From: Psychroflexus longus
GTDB taxonomy: Bacteria > Bacteroidota > Bacteroidia > Flavobacteriales > Flavobacteriaceae
Direction of reading: 5' to 3'
Length of the DNA stretch: 64,000 nt
NCBI RefSeq assembly: GCF_020164595.1
Contig: NZ_JAIQZE010000012.1
Coordinates: 43,927 to 107,926 of the forward strand
Shown: piece by piece, positions 1 through 9,161 of the stretch
Layout of the letters: each line of letters begins with the position of its first letter
Position numbering within the stretch: position 1 is the first letter of the stretch
Notes under the pieces: generated by a model
What the model saw: the letters and a program-made list of their open reading frames with translations, nothing else
The model's database searches: none
Told to the model about the DNA's origin: nothing
Position numbers and translations under genes: made by a program

Positions 1-557
1 ACTCTAAATAGCTTTTGAACTATGGTTTTAAACGTCACCCTTACCCAGGTATATTGGTTCTTTTTCAACAATTTAATAATCGACTCATTATCTGCAGCCT
101 TAAAAAAAGGATACACACCGCGATCTCCCCAACTAAAAGCGCCACGCCTTAGCCAGGACATAGGACGATTATGCGGAGGCACAAAGCCTGTTACTTTTTG
201 TTGATTTCCAATCGCTTTTTCCAGCACTAACTGACTTCTTTTTAAACTCTTATCTACCTGATTCCACTGAAAAATCGAGGACCATTCGTGTCGCCAGGAA
301 TGCGAAGCGATTTCATGTCCCCGTTCGTGAATTTCTTTGATAAGATTCGGAAAGGTATAAGGCTCTATCCCTTCTTCTGCTGAAAATCCAGTAATCGCAA
401 AACAGCATTTGATAGCATAGTCATCCAATATATCCAGAACAAGTCTCACTTGATCCTGCTCCCGTTTGAGATTTTGAAAATTATAATTGTAAGGATAAGA
501 TGCATTGATAAGTCCAATGGCTCCATCAAAATCCCAGATTAATATGATCTTTTTCAT
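1..557 (-). CDS. Polysaccharide deacetylase family protein (3' part outside the window)
   Basis: The gene starts at 557 and runs off the left edge, so about 185 residues are visible. Near the N terminus the motif WDFDGA (residues 8-13) stands where NodB-type deacetylases have their TFDDG metal-binding aspartates. HSWRH (86-90) matches the HSxxH zinc motif. These enzymes remove N- or O-acetyl groups from sugar polymers. No signal peptide is visible, so it may act on a cytoplasmic intermediate. It lies 3 nt beyond the stop of the GNAT gene and belongs to the same minus-strand polysaccharide locus. The substrate is not deducible. Confidence 0.8.
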   Translation of the reverse strand, partial: MKKIILIWDFDGAIGLINASYPYNYNFQNLKREQDQVRLVLDILDDYAIKCCFAITGFSAEEGIEPYTFPNLIKEIHERGHEIASHSWRHEWSSIFQWNQVDKSLKRSQLVLEKAIGNQQKVTGFVPPHNRPMSWLRRGAFSWGDRGVYPFFKAADNESIIKLLKKNQYTWVRVTFKTIVQKLFR

Positions 558-560
558 CAA

Positions 561-1553
561 CTAAATATTTTCATCAGAATCTTGAAATGTATAATAAAAA
601 TACCTGTCATTAATTAAATCTGCCAAAGCCTTATCTTCAGTATAATAGATAATCGACGTTTTTGTAGAATATTCTATAGTGGTCAGCTTACTTCCTAACT
701 TACTGGAATTAATATTATTCTGAAATCTGATGCGGTCTATTTTTTTTGGAATTAGGTTTAAAATAAAATTTATGATCGAATAAAAATGCGATGCTTCTTC
801 CAGTTCTAAATCGGTGATAAAATAGATACTGCCATGGTAGTAGCCAGAGAAGAACGTCCTGGTATTTGATAGATTATATAAGCGCACACCTGGATAATAA
901 TCCTTAAATCTCTGAAACCGCCATTCTTTAAAACGATCATTTACATAGATTCTTAAATCATTATCAGATTTCATTCGAAATAGCTCATGATGATTTTCCT
1001 TTACAATATCGAGTTCTTTAAACTCATTCTGATATTTTTTTTGGCCATATACCGATAAAAATGGATTTTTTACAGATTTTAAAAGCTTATACGGCATTCC
1101 TTTCATTTGTAGAGGCACTCCAAGATAGACAGGAATAAACTGCTTTGAGGAACTTTCAAGTTTTTTGTATCCAGCTCTAAGCATTGATTTAGTAGCCGCA
1201 GGACTTGGATCACTACCTAAAGTAATTGGCTTTTGGCGATGAGCAGCTTCATAAAGTTGATTTGCTACGCCTTTACCTCTAAAATCAGGGTCTACCATTA
1301 TATCACAAATCCACTGTGCATCAATTGAACTATTGTCGATTTTTAATGAACAGGGAATTAAACCTACTTGCCCAATAACTTTGTTATGTTCTATAGCTAA
1401 TTTAAGAGATGTCATCTCTTTTTGAAACTCTCCTCTAAATTTCCAGTAGATATAATCTGGATTTCGCCGTTTTCTCCGCTTGCCAAATAGTTTAGTCGCA
1501 AACTCAAAATGCTGCTTTTCATACTTTGGAGAATAGTTGACTATTTCAATCAT
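561..1553 (-). CDS. GNAT family N-acetyltransferase
   Basis: This 330-residue protein carries a GNAT acetyl-CoA site: strand DIMVDPD followed by the pyrophosphate-binding loop RGKGVA (about residues 84-97). The C-terminal ~200 residues do not resemble a motif I can name; similar two-part GNAT proteins occur in polysaccharide loci. It probably acetylates an amino sugar or a similar acceptor. It is followed after 3 nt by the deacetylase gene, which suggests translation from one mRNA. The acceptor is unknown. Confidence 0.75.
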   Translation of the reverse strand: MIEIVNYSPKYEKQHFEFATKLFGKRRKRRNPDYIYWKFRGEFQKEMTSLKLAIEHNKVIGQVGLIPCSLKIDNSSIDAQWICDIMVDPDFRGKGVANQLYEAAHRQKPITLGSDPSPAATKSMLRAGYKKLESSSKQFIPVYLGVPLQMKGMPYKLLKSVKNPFLSVYGQKKYQNEFKELDIVKENHHELFRMKSDNDLRIYVNDRFKEWRFQRFKDYYPGVRLYNLSNTRTFFSGYYHGSIYFITDLELEEASHFYSIINFILNLIPKKIDRIRFQNNINSSKLGSKLTTIEYSTKTSIIYYTEDKALADLINDRYFYYTFQDSDENI

Positions 1554-1614
1554 GGTTGTAATTTATAATACTTTATTTCACGCGTTTATGATTAGTGTGA
1601 CTTTGTCACTAGTG

Positions 1615-1686
1615 GTATATTCGTATAATCGTATAATAGTACAATCGCTTTGACGATTACACGACTATTCTACTATACGAATATAC
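1615..1686. repeat. Large imperfect hairpin in the spacer between the GNAT and GT2 genes
   Basis: A 72-nt imperfect inverted repeat begins GTATATTCGTAT and ends ATACGAATATAC. The arms continue inward with mismatches to AATCG/CGATT around a short loop. It is AT-rich and has no U tract, so it is not a classical terminator. Related strings recur near 11,710 and 12,610, which points to repeat-derived sequence. Confidence 0.6.
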
Positions 1687-1739
1687 GATTGATGATCATA
1701 ACCTATTTGACACACGACCCATGACTATTTGACTAATGA

Positions 1740-3071
1740 CTACGTTAATTTCTCAATCTTCGCGCCTTCCTTCAGCTTATCACTCGACAAGGACCAGGAT
1801 TTAAAGACCTGAACCAATACTAAAGGGGAGATCAAAACACTTATCAACACACCCACCACCATCATCAATGAGTTACTCTTATAACGATAAGGCATGATGG
1901 AACTGGGTACGGTTTTAAGTAAGGCTAGTCTGGCGGCTTGATTGCCGTGGTATTTTCTAAACAGGTAGACCACACTGGGAATGGGACGGGGATCCAGCCA
2001 TTTTTTAGGTCGAAATCCATCCCAGCTTCCCATCTGGCGCAAGCCTCCAGAACCGACTTTTAAGTGCAGCCGCTTAGCGTAAGGATTAGAAATGTTTAGA
2101 TAGCCTGCCAGATAAGCTCGCAGTCCAAACTCACCATCGCCCATACGTTGCTTTTCGAATTGGCGATCAAATAAACCGATGCCTTTAAAAATGCTTTTTT
2201 TCAATAAGACATTACCAGTATCCAGCTGACTACTAATCCCGAAATGAGCATAATTAGCAGGTACTTTGGCCCCATGAGTTGAAATCGACACCCCTGAGGA
2301 CAAATCAGCCTTAAAATAATCTAAGGTTTTAAGGTGTTCAGCGATCCAATCGGCATCCACTCGCGAGTCATCGTCAAAGAGTAAAATGTAATCGCCCTGA
2401 CTTTTTTTAATAGCTCGATTTCTAGCTAACCAAAGTGCTTTCTCTTCCTGGTACATCAAATTGATCTTAAGTTGGAACTGATCATAAAATTCTTTTTGAA
2501 AAGGCTCCGACTGGTCTACCACAATCACTTCAAAGTTGGTATACTTTTGTTGCTCTAAATCCTTCAGCACATCTTTGAGGTAGGAATAACGATTTAAGGT
2601 CGGGATGATGACTGACACCAATGGCTTTTGCTGAATCAATTCAGATTGAAAGTTCTTATACTCTGGGTAAGGTATGGGATGTTGATGTTCATCCATACGT
2701 TTTACATGTCGTGTCTTAAAATAGGCTGTTACTTCTTTAAACGGATTTTTAAACGAGGCTAGTCGAATGAGTAATACATAAAACACCCAGACTTTATGGA
2801 AGTTCTTACGGATAAAACGGTATTCATCGATAATTGGTAACTTCTCAAAGTTTTGATAGGTCTCAGTATCTCCGATATAGCCTTTCTGGATCATCCGCCA
2901 GGATTGGTCATAGCTTTGTGCTTGCTCAGACTTATAGCTGTTGTCTTTGTTTACCATTTTCAATAAAGACTCCTCAACAGACTGTACATCAGGAAAGATA
3001 TATCTGGAATCTTTTCGTTGTAGACGAAAATAGTGGGTGGGTTGAAGGTAAGACAGGAATCGGAAAGGCAT
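1740..3071 (-). CDS. Family 2 glycosyltransferase with N-terminal extension and C-terminal membrane segment
   Basis: This 443-residue protein has about 150 N-terminal residues of unknown role. A GT-A (GT2) domain follows: PLVSVIIPTLNR (150-161), VVDQSE, and the metal-binding DDD (233-235). A hydrophobic stretch at about 401-423 is probably a membrane anchor. It should transfer a nucleotide-activated sugar to a growing glycan at the inner membrane face. Its start codon lies directly after the stop of the upstream sulfotransferase gene. Donor and acceptor are unknown. Confidence 0.85.
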   Translation of the reverse strand: MPFRFLSYLQPTHYFRLQRKDSRYIFPDVQSVEESLLKMVNKDNSYKSEQAQSYDQSWRMIQKGYIGDTETYQNFEKLPIIDEYRFIRKNFHKVWVFYVLLIRLASFKNPFKEVTAYFKTRHVKRMDEHQHPIPYPEYKNFQSELIQQKPLVSVIIPTLNRYSYLKDVLKDLEQQKYTNFEVIVVDQSEPFQKEFYDQFQLKINLMYQEEKALWLARNRAIKKSQGDYILLFDDDSRVDADWIAEHLKTLDYFKADLSSGVSISTHGAKVPANYAHFGISSQLDTGNVLLKKSIFKGIGLFDRQFEKQRMGDGEFGLRAYLAGYLNISNPYAKRLHLKVGSGGLRQMGSWDGFRPKKWLDPRPIPSVVYLFRKYHGNQAARLALLKTVPSSIMPYRYKSNSLMMVVGVLISVLISPLVLVQVFKSWSLSSDKLKEGAKIEKLT

Positions 3072-3869
3072 CTATATAGTGTAATTTAGTGCGTTTAGTT
3101 CTTCTTTAAGAGTTGAATTGAAAAGCTCAATTTCCTTCAGCGTATATTTCTTTGAATAGTCATCCCAACTGACCGTTTTTAGATCCCAGTCTTTGATGAT
3201 AGTTCTATGACTATCGTAAAACTTAAGTCCTAAATCATTGAATAAATTTTCAAAAAACACTAGTGGCTCCTTGCATAAGTCCTCGTATTTCAGAATCTTC
3301 CTATCAAGTAATTGAGCGCCATCAAAGTGTTTCTTATAAAATGCAGCATAAAATTTTATCTTCTCTTCCATACTCAATTTCGCAAATTCCTTTGGTTTAT
3401 TTTTGTAAAACCACCTCTGCTTCATATATGAACTTATAACGACTCTGGGATCTCTTTCTATCCATAAAACAAGGTAGTCTCGGTCAAATACTTCATCCAA
3501 AATTGTTTTTCTTGAATTCCCTGTAAGCTTAGTAACAAAATTCTGCTTCCCGGATATTTGTTTAAGAGACTTGATAAATTTTTTACAATCTTCAACCTTT
3601 TCAGGTTCTAAGTTAGCATCTGTGATAAAATGCTGAAAATAATGAGTCCAAAATCCATAAGCTTCTGCTGGCTTAGGGATATGTCTAGCAGACGACCAAT
3701 CTTTACCAAACCATTGATTTTGGTATATCGTATTTAGAACTCCAAGCCAGGCTTGATTTGGAAACCGATTATGCCAGGAGGATAGCCAAACAAAATCTGG
3801 ATGATAAGAAAACATTTTATTGAATAAAGTAGTCCCTGATCTTCCAGGACCGTGAATAATAATATTCAT
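3072..3869 (-). CDS. Sulfotransferase family protein
   Basis: The 265-residue protein opens with GPGRSGTTLF (7-16), the 5'-phosphosulfate loop of PAPS-dependent sulfotransferases. ERDPRVVISS (138-147) matches the 3'-phosphate-binding segment. It probably sulfates a sugar of the surface glycan. Its start overlaps the end of the upstream exostosin-like gene by 4 nt (ATGA), a sign of translational coupling. It is one of three sulfotransferases in this locus. The sugar position modified cannot be read from sequence. Confidence 0.85.
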   Translation of the reverse strand: MNIIIHGPGRSGTTLFNKMFSYHPDFVWLSSWHNRFPNQAWLGVLNTIYQNQWFGKDWSSARHIPKPAEAYGFWTHYFQHFITDANLEPEKVEDCKKFIKSLKQISGKQNFVTKLTGNSRKTILDEVFDRDYLVLWIERDPRVVISSYMKQRWFYKNKPKEFAKLSMEEKIKFYAAFYKKHFDGAQLLDRKILKYEDLCKEPLVFFENLFNDLGLKFYDSHRTIIKDWDLKTVSWDDYSKKYTLKEIELFNSTLKEELNALNYTI

Positions 3870-4915
3870 AAAATGCTATTTTTAAAAAAATTCCCATTTC
3901 TCAAATTATTTTCCCATAATTTTCGATTGGCCTGCATTAAGCTGTATAAACTTTCTTGTGAATGAGCCTCATGAAAGGCTTTAACTTTTTCTGAAACTTT
4001 ACCTCTATCTTTAAAGTCAACCCAAACACAGTGTTTCTTCCAGTCTATCTTAGTTTCTAAAGGTAGTAAACAATCCGTATTGACAAAAACAGGAATGCGC
4101 CCCATGGCCACGATCTCATAAAAGCGAACTGAAAAATTACCGCCGCCTCTAACGCAGATTACATAGTGCGAATCTTTGATGTTATCGTAAAATTCCTGTG
4201 TCGTTTTGTGATTATCTTTATGTTTAGTAACCCCTGCCCTATACTTTTCTCTTCTAATAAAATTAGTGGTCACTTCTTTAGAAGCTTCCAATCTATCCAA
4301 AAGCTGAGCCCTTAAGAGGGAAGTCGATTGAATTGGTTGAGGAGAAGTTTTCGTTTGTCCAAATTTAAATTTCAACATATAATTAATTCGGATAACATAT
4401 TCCTTTAAAATTTGTTTCGCACTTGAATTGGCTTGGCCACAAAACCCAACCACAGGTTTATAATCATAGTCAGGCAAATGTAATTCTGAAGTCTTATAGA
4501 TCTTTTGGAGGGGATCGCTAATAAATACGGGCATTCCTATATGCTGTTTTGACAACTGACTTTTATGTCCAGAGTTGCGAAAAACTAGATAATCTGCTTC
4601 TAACTTCAAATCTACTCCAAAATCACCAGACATCCAGGACCACACCCGCTTACCTTTAGCGTTTGCCTCTAAAATATACTGTTTGGCTTTATCAAGTAAA
4701 TTATATTCTACATAGTAATTCCAGGACATAGTCAATATGCAGATGTCTGCAGCCTTAATATTGGTAACAAATTCAACCTCTGTTTCAGAAACCTGATAAA
4801 TTTCTTTTCGTTCATGGTCTGTAAAATGATTAGACTTAATGAAAGGTTTTAAGAAAGGAAAAAGTTGTCCACGATGGTTTTTAGTATAATGGCAAGACAA
4901 GTAGTGGATATTCAT
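3866..4915 (-). CDS. Exostosin-like (GT47-type) glycosyltransferase
   Basis: In this 349-residue protein the C-terminal part has the exostosin pattern: DSHYVICVRGGGN (248-260), then RFYEIVAMGRIPVFVN (264-279). The conserved glutamate and the GxIPV turn of GT47 enzymes fall in this stretch. It should transfer a sugar, possibly a uronic acid or hexosamine. It overlaps its neighbours by 4 nt on each side. Family assignment rests on the C-terminal motif only; the first 150 residues are not diagnostic. Confidence 0.7.
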   Translation of the reverse strand: MNIHYLSCHYTKNHRGQLFPFLKPFIKSNHFTDHERKEIYQVSETEVEFVTNIKAADICILTMSWNYYVEYNLLDKAKQYILEANAKGKRVWSWMSGDFGVDLKLEADYLVFRNSGHKSQLSKQHIGMPVFISDPLQKIYKTSELHLPDYDYKPVVGFCGQANSSAKQILKEYVIRINYMLKFKFGQTKTSPQPIQSTSLLRAQLLDRLEASKEVTTNFIRREKYRAGVTKHKDNHKTTQEFYDNIKDSHYVICVRGGGNFSVRFYEIVAMGRIPVFVNTDCLLPLETKIDWKKHCVWVDFKDRGKVSEKVKAFHEAHSQESLYSLMQANRKLWENNLRNGNFFKNSIL

Positions 4916-5880
4916 TTTAAACTTTCTAAATCGGTAACTTTATATGTACTATTATTCAATATAGATGCATATTTAGGAAAACCACTTGAATAAAGATATT
5001 TATGATCGACAAAATGGTGTATTTCATCACAGGAAGCCAAAAACATGAAATCAAATAAGGTTCGCTCTAATGTGTCTTTAGCCTTATTTTTAGGTTGATT
5101 TTTGTAATGAATAAAATTACGTTTCAAAGGGTTAATATTAATAATTTGTGGAAACTGATGAGTTACTCGAGTTAAAAAAATATCACTATCAGAAAAAGCA
5201 TAGATATTTAACTTTTCTTCTTGCTCTATTTTTCCTAAATACTTAGAAACCTTAACTAGATAATTATTTATAATTTTTTCTTTTTTTAGCTTACTTAAAC
5301 CTTTTCTTCTATCTAGTTTAAAATCGCCTAAGTGATTCAAAAACCGAAAAACAAATGCTATGTTTTGTGGATTACTTTTTAAAAGTTCATTAACTTTATT
5401 TTCCACTATTTTATTGTCCTTAAATATTTCTTTATACGTTGCCCTCCATTCACTTTGTGAATTTAATTCATCAATGTTATAATAAATAAAATTTTTCCCT
5501 TTTCTCGTTAACTTTTTGACTATTAGGGCGTTGTTTTTATCGATCAAGTAATGTATTCTATCTTTTAATGGGTTGTACCTTTTATCTGAATCTGAACTTG
5601 ATAAGTTAGGGTTAAATGGTAATACCTCATTTAATTCGCAAGGGAAATCGTACCATAATTTATATTGAAAATTGTGTTTTTTTGCAAAATGATAAGTGCT
5701 TATAATACCTTTTAATCTATCCGTCCAACCACCATGATGCCCCCAACCATTGACACAAAAGATGATTTTATTTTCATCCTTATAATTGTATTTAAGTGAA
5801 CCAAATCTAGTAAGATGTTTGAATTTTAGCTTTATTAATCGGACTGATTGTAATACCTTTTTTTTATTTTTTTTAATCAC
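4912..5880 (-). CDS. Uncharacterised polysaccharide-locus protein, possibly a fucosyltransferase-like GT
   Basis: This 322-residue lysine-rich protein has no motif I can place with certainty. FCVNGWGHHGGWTDRLKGI (41-59), followed by a histidine/lysine-rich helix and LWYDFP, resembles the N-terminal GGxxDRLxG segment of O-fucosyltransferase-like enzymes. The C-terminal FDFMFLASCDEIHH recalls the late conserved helix of such GT-B folds. Position between an exostosin-like GT and an aminotransferase supports a glycan role. It starts 13 nt after the upstream gene and overlaps the next by 4 nt. Confidence 0.4.
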   Translation of the reverse strand: MIKKNKKKVLQSVRLIKLKFKHLTRFGSLKYNYKDENKIIFCVNGWGHHGGWTDRLKGIISTYHFAKKHNFQYKLWYDFPCELNEVLPFNPNLSSSDSDKRYNPLKDRIHYLIDKNNALIVKKLTRKGKNFIYYNIDELNSQSEWRATYKEIFKDNKIVENKVNELLKSNPQNIAFVFRFLNHLGDFKLDRRKGLSKLKKEKIINNYLVKVSKYLGKIEQEEKLNIYAFSDSDIFLTRVTHQFPQIININPLKRNFIHYKNQPKNKAKDTLERTLFDFMFLASCDEIHHFVDHKYLYSSGFPKYASILNNSTYKVTDLESLK

Positions 5881-5893
5881 TTATTTTTTTGAA

Positions 5894-6991
5894 TTAAAAG
5901 TTATTCACTTGATCACAGATTTTTACTAAATCTTGATGTGCTATCAAAGGACTTAACGGCAAACTTAAAACTTCGTCATGTAGCTGCTCAGTCAAAGGAA
6001 ATAACAACTGATTCCATTCTGAATAGGCTTCTTGTTTATGTGGAGGAATGGGGTAGTGAATAACCGTCTGTATGCCTTTATCACTAAGATACTGTTGAAG
6101 CTGATCCCGCTTCTGGCAGCGAATGACGTATAAATGAAACACATGATCTTTAACTTCTGGATCCCATTTAGGTAAATTAATCTTGGGATTTTGGATATGC
6201 TGCTGATAATATTGAGCTGTCTCACGACGTTTAGTGATTTCCTGATCTAAATATTTAAGTTTCACATCAAGGATAGCCGCCTGCATTTCGTCCAGACGTG
6301 AATTTAAGCCTTGTAATGAATTATGGTATTTTTTCTCACTACCATAATTACCCAATTGCTGAATTAGCAAAGCTAAATCTTTATCATTGGTAGTGACTGC
6401 TCCAGCATCACCTAAAGCTCCTAAGTTTTTTCCTGGATAGAAGGAAAAACCAGCTGCCATACCAAAACTACCAGCCTTTTGACCTTCCTTATTTTTTGCT
6501 CCATGAGCCTGGGCGGCATCTTCTATCAAAAGTAAATTATGTTCTTTGCAATACTGACTTACATCTTCAGCTAACTGCCCGTATAGATGAACACTTAAAA
6601 CCGCTTTGGTTTTTGAGGTTATTTTTGATCTGATTCCTTCTAGACTCAAGTTAAAAGTTACAGGATCAGGCTCTACTAGTATTGGTTCAAGCTTATTCTC
6701 GGTTAGAGCAAGTATACTGGCGATATACGTATTTGCGGGAACGATGACTTCATCTCCTTCTTGAAGCTTTCCTTGAATGATCAAGGCTCTAAAAATTAAG
6801 ATTAAAGCATCCAAACCATTAGCAACGCCAATACAATGTTTGGTTCCGCAATACTTAGCGAAATTGTTTTCAAAACTAGAAACAGCACTACCCTTAATAT
6901 ACCAACCTGAATTTAAGACGCTATTCATAGCATCAATTATCTCTACCTGATATTGCTCATTTATAGCTTTCAAATCCAAAAACTTAACCAT
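5894..6991 (-). CDS. DegT/DnrJ/EryC1-type sugar aminotransferase (FdtB/QdtB-like)
   Basis: This 365-residue PLP enzyme carries HLYGQ (135-139), the cofactor-contacting EDAAQAHGA (157-165), and [16 protein letters not shown] with the Schiff-base lysine at 188. It follows an FdtA-type ketoisomerase gene and an acetyltransferase gene. It therefore most likely transaminates a dTDP-3-keto-6-deoxyhexose to the 3-amino sugar (Fuc3N or Qui3N). Its ATG overlaps the preceding stop by one nucleotide (TAATG). Confidence 0.85.
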   Translation of the reverse strand: MVKFLDLKAINEQYQVEIIDAMNSVLNSGWYIKGSAVSSFENNFAKYCGTKHCIGVANGLDALILIFRALIIQGKLQEGDEVIVPANTYIASILALTENKLEPILVEPDPVTFNLSLEGIRSKITSKTKAVLSVHLYGQLAEDVSQYCKEHNLLLIEDAAQAHGAKNKEGQKAGSFGMAAGFSFYPGKNLGALGDAGAVTTNDKDLALLIQQLGNYGSEKKYHNSLQGLNSRLDEMQAAILDVKLKYLDQEITKRRETAQYYQQHIQNPKINLPKWDPEVKDHVFHLYVIRCQKRDQLQQYLSDKGIQTVIHYPIPPHKQEAYSEWNQLLFPLTEQLHDEVLSLPLSPLIAHQDLVKICDQVNNF

Positions 6992-7536
6992 TATTCTTCA
7001 AGTTTTTTGAGTCTATCGTTTTCATAGACAAACTTATTCCCATGCTCATCTTCCAAATTTAAGGAAATCTTTTGTCCTGTTTCTGTGATGTACCCAATAT
7101 GCCTAGCTGGATTTCCAACCACAAGCTGATAAGGCTTTACATCTTTAGTGACAACAGAACCAGCTCCAATCATAGCATAACTTCCAATATTCAAATTAGG
7201 TAGTATTGTGGCATTTGCACCAATAGAAGCGTAGTCATTAATTTTGGTTTTCAAAAATTGATCAGGATAAGCCTTAGATCTTGGTAGCTTATCATTGGTA
7301 AAAGTCACATTTGGTCCTATAAATACATTATTTCCCACTCTGGTACCATCCCACAATTGGACTCCAGGCTTTATGGTTACATTATCACCGACCTGTACAT
7401 CATTTTCTATAAAAACGTTCATATTGATATTGCAGTTGGAACCAATTTTTGCTTCTTTCAAAATAACCACAAACTGCCAGACTGTGGTATTGTTGCCAAT
7501 ATTTGAAGTTTGCACCTCTGCTAAAGAATGAATCAT
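6991..7536 (-). CDS. Hexapeptide-repeat sugar N-acetyltransferase (FdtC/QdtC/WbbJ-like)
   Basis: A 181-residue left-handed beta-helix protein. Repeats with [LIV]GxxxxI spacing run from about residue 10 ([10 protein letters not shown]) to 145, and [11 protein letters not shown] ends the helix, as usual for xenobiotic/sugar acetyltransferases. In this operon it should N-acetylate the 3-amino sugar made by the adjacent aminotransferase, using acetyl-CoA. It overlaps the ketoisomerase gene by 4 nt. Confidence 0.85.
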   Translation of the reverse strand: MIHSLAEVQTSNIGNNTTVWQFVVILKEAKIGSNCNINMNVFIENDVQVGDNVTIKPGVQLWDGTRVGNNVFIGPNVTFTNDKLPRSKAYPDQFLKTKINDYASIGANATILPNLNIGSYAMIGAGSVVTKDVKPYQLVVGNPARHIGYITETGQKISLNLEDEHGNKFVYENDRLKKLEE

Positions 7537-7949
7537 GACTTAGCGTTTAAACTTAAAAAATAATCATAATCTCTTATATAGTCTTCTTGCAGGTAGACCT
7601 CTGAAGCTAAACATAATAAAACAGCGCTATGTGAAAATTGAATTGTTCTCCAGTGCATTGGCGGAATGTAAAGGCCTTTTTCTGGAGTGTCCAAAGTGAA
7701 AAAAAAATTTTCACCAAATTGATTGACCAGTTCAAAATCAATCGTACCACTTACAGCAAAAATACACTGTTCAAGTTTTTTGTGAGCATGATGTCCTCGC
7801 GTCACTTTGTTTGGAGTATAATACGTCCAGTAAACCCGTTTAATATCAAATGGAATATCTTTTTGATACTCAGCTACTGTGATATAACCTAAATCTGAAG
7901 ATCCTATAGAATTCAATTCTATAAAGCAAGGCTCTTTAAATGGTGTCAT
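7533..7949 (-). CDS. dTDP-4-oxo-6-deoxyglucose 3,4-ketoisomerase (FdtA/QdtA, WxcM-like cupin)
   Basis: This 138-residue single-domain cupin is of the usual length for FdtA/QdtA. Diagnostic strings are RGHHAHKKLEQ, the central LDTPEKGLYIPPMHWR, and the C-terminal EDYIRDYDYFL. The family isomerises dTDP-4-keto-6-deoxyglucose to the 3-keto sugar, the first committed step to Fuc3NAc or Qui3NAc. Which epimer is made cannot be decided here. RmlA/RmlB, which would supply the substrate, are not in the window. Confidence 0.88.
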   Translation of the reverse strand: MTPFKEPCFIELNSIGSSDLGYITVAEYQKDIPFDIKRVYWTYYTPNKVTRGHHAHKKLEQCIFAVSGTIDFELVNQFGENFFFTLDTPEKGLYIPPMHWRTIQFSHSAVLLCLASEVYLQEDYIRDYDYFLSLNAKS

Positions 7950-7985
7950 TTAGTTTTTTTTATAATTAATTTTAAAAGAATCGAA

Positions 7986-9158
7986 TTAACATTCATAGAA
8001 CGCATTAAACTTCTCCTTTTGCTGCTCCAAAGTAAACTGATTTTGAACTCTCTTTATCGCGTTTTCTTGAATTTTTCTCTTATCCTCTTCATCAAGTAGT
8101 ATCACTTCCATAATTTTATCAACTAATAATTCAGGCTGGCTTTTTGGAACGACCCAACCCGTCTCTTGATCTAGCACATTTTCAGACAAACCTTCTGCAT
8201 CAGAAACAACACATAACTTTCCTAAAGCCTGAGCTTCTAAAACTGAATTACAAAAGCCTTCTTGTATACTATATTGAAGGTATAGATCTGTTTTTATCAA
8301 TTCCGTTTTTACTTCTTGATGATCTAGTCTTCCTAAAAAAACCACCTCATCTTTTAAGTTTAATTGATGGGCAGCGTAAGCAACACGTTCATAGTCTTTT
8401 CCTTCTCCAATGATATAGTATTTAAATTTAATTGACTTCATTTTTAGTAAACTTAAAGCCTCTAAAGTATCTACGAAACCCTTTTTCCAGTGTAAGCGGC
8501 CAATAGTAAGAATATAAAGATCTCTCGATTTATTATTAGCATCAATAGCTTCACTACTGAATTGCTCTGTATTTATAGCCGGAGTTATTTTTTTATACGC
8601 AGTTTTTGAAGAGAGGCCATGTTTTAGAGCTTTTTTATATAAGTCATCTGAAATGACATGAACTTTATCTATATACTTCCATAACCTATTATAGCAATTA
8701 GGTTGTTTTAAAGGATATACTCCTATGTCGTAACCTCTTAAGCTAACCGCTAATTTAGCACCTATGGCTTTAGCCACTAACTCACGCTCTATAGCCATGG
8801 TTGCAAACCCAAAATGCAGCCAGTGGGTTTTGATCTTTAATAAGGTAGAGTTGATGTATAGCTTTTCTATAATACGTTTAAGACCAGTACCTTCTATGCG
8901 TTCAAGCTTAACGTACCTCAACACCTGTTTCAAATAAGTCAACAGACTTAACAAAATAATCAACATTTGCAGAAGTTGTACCAAAGAGTTTTTGTGAACT
9001 TTTGGATGTTGTAGATGCAAACAAGACTCAAATTTTGCATCTGTAGCCGCCGTCACCAAAATCACTTGATGCCCACTTTCTTGAAGCCCCTTGATCTTAG
9101 ATCGAAAAAAGGTTTCAGAATATCCTGGGGGTTTGGATAAAGCGACTACAATATTCAT
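7986..9158 (-). CDS. Family 4 glycosyltransferase
   Basis: This 390-residue GT-B protein has GRLHWKKG (220-227) at the start of the nucleotide-sugar domain. EGFCNSVLEAQALG (300-313) gives the E-x7-E motif of GT4 retaining enzymes. The N-terminal half is variable, as expected for the acceptor domain. It lies 36 nt upstream of the ketoisomerase and 3 nt downstream of the GT61 gene. Sugar specificity is unknown. Confidence 0.87.
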   Translation of the reverse strand: MNIVVALSKPPGYSETFFRSKIKGLQESGHQVILVTAATDAKFESCLHLQHPKVHKNSLVQLLQMLIILLSLLTYLKQVLRYVKLERIEGTGLKRIIEKLYINSTLLKIKTHWLHFGFATMAIERELVAKAIGAKLAVSLRGYDIGVYPLKQPNCYNRLWKYIDKVHVISDDLYKKALKHGLSSKTAYKKITPAINTEQFSSEAIDANNKSRDLYILTIGRLHWKKGFVDTLEALSLLKMKSIKFKYYIIGEGKDYERVAYAAHQLNLKDEVVFLGRLDHQEVKTELIKTDLYLQYSIQEGFCNSVLEAQALGKLCVVSDAEGLSENVLDQETGWVVPKSQPELLVDKIMEVILLDEEDKRKIQENAIKRVQNQFTLEQQKEKFNAFYEC

Positions 9159-9161
9159 TTA

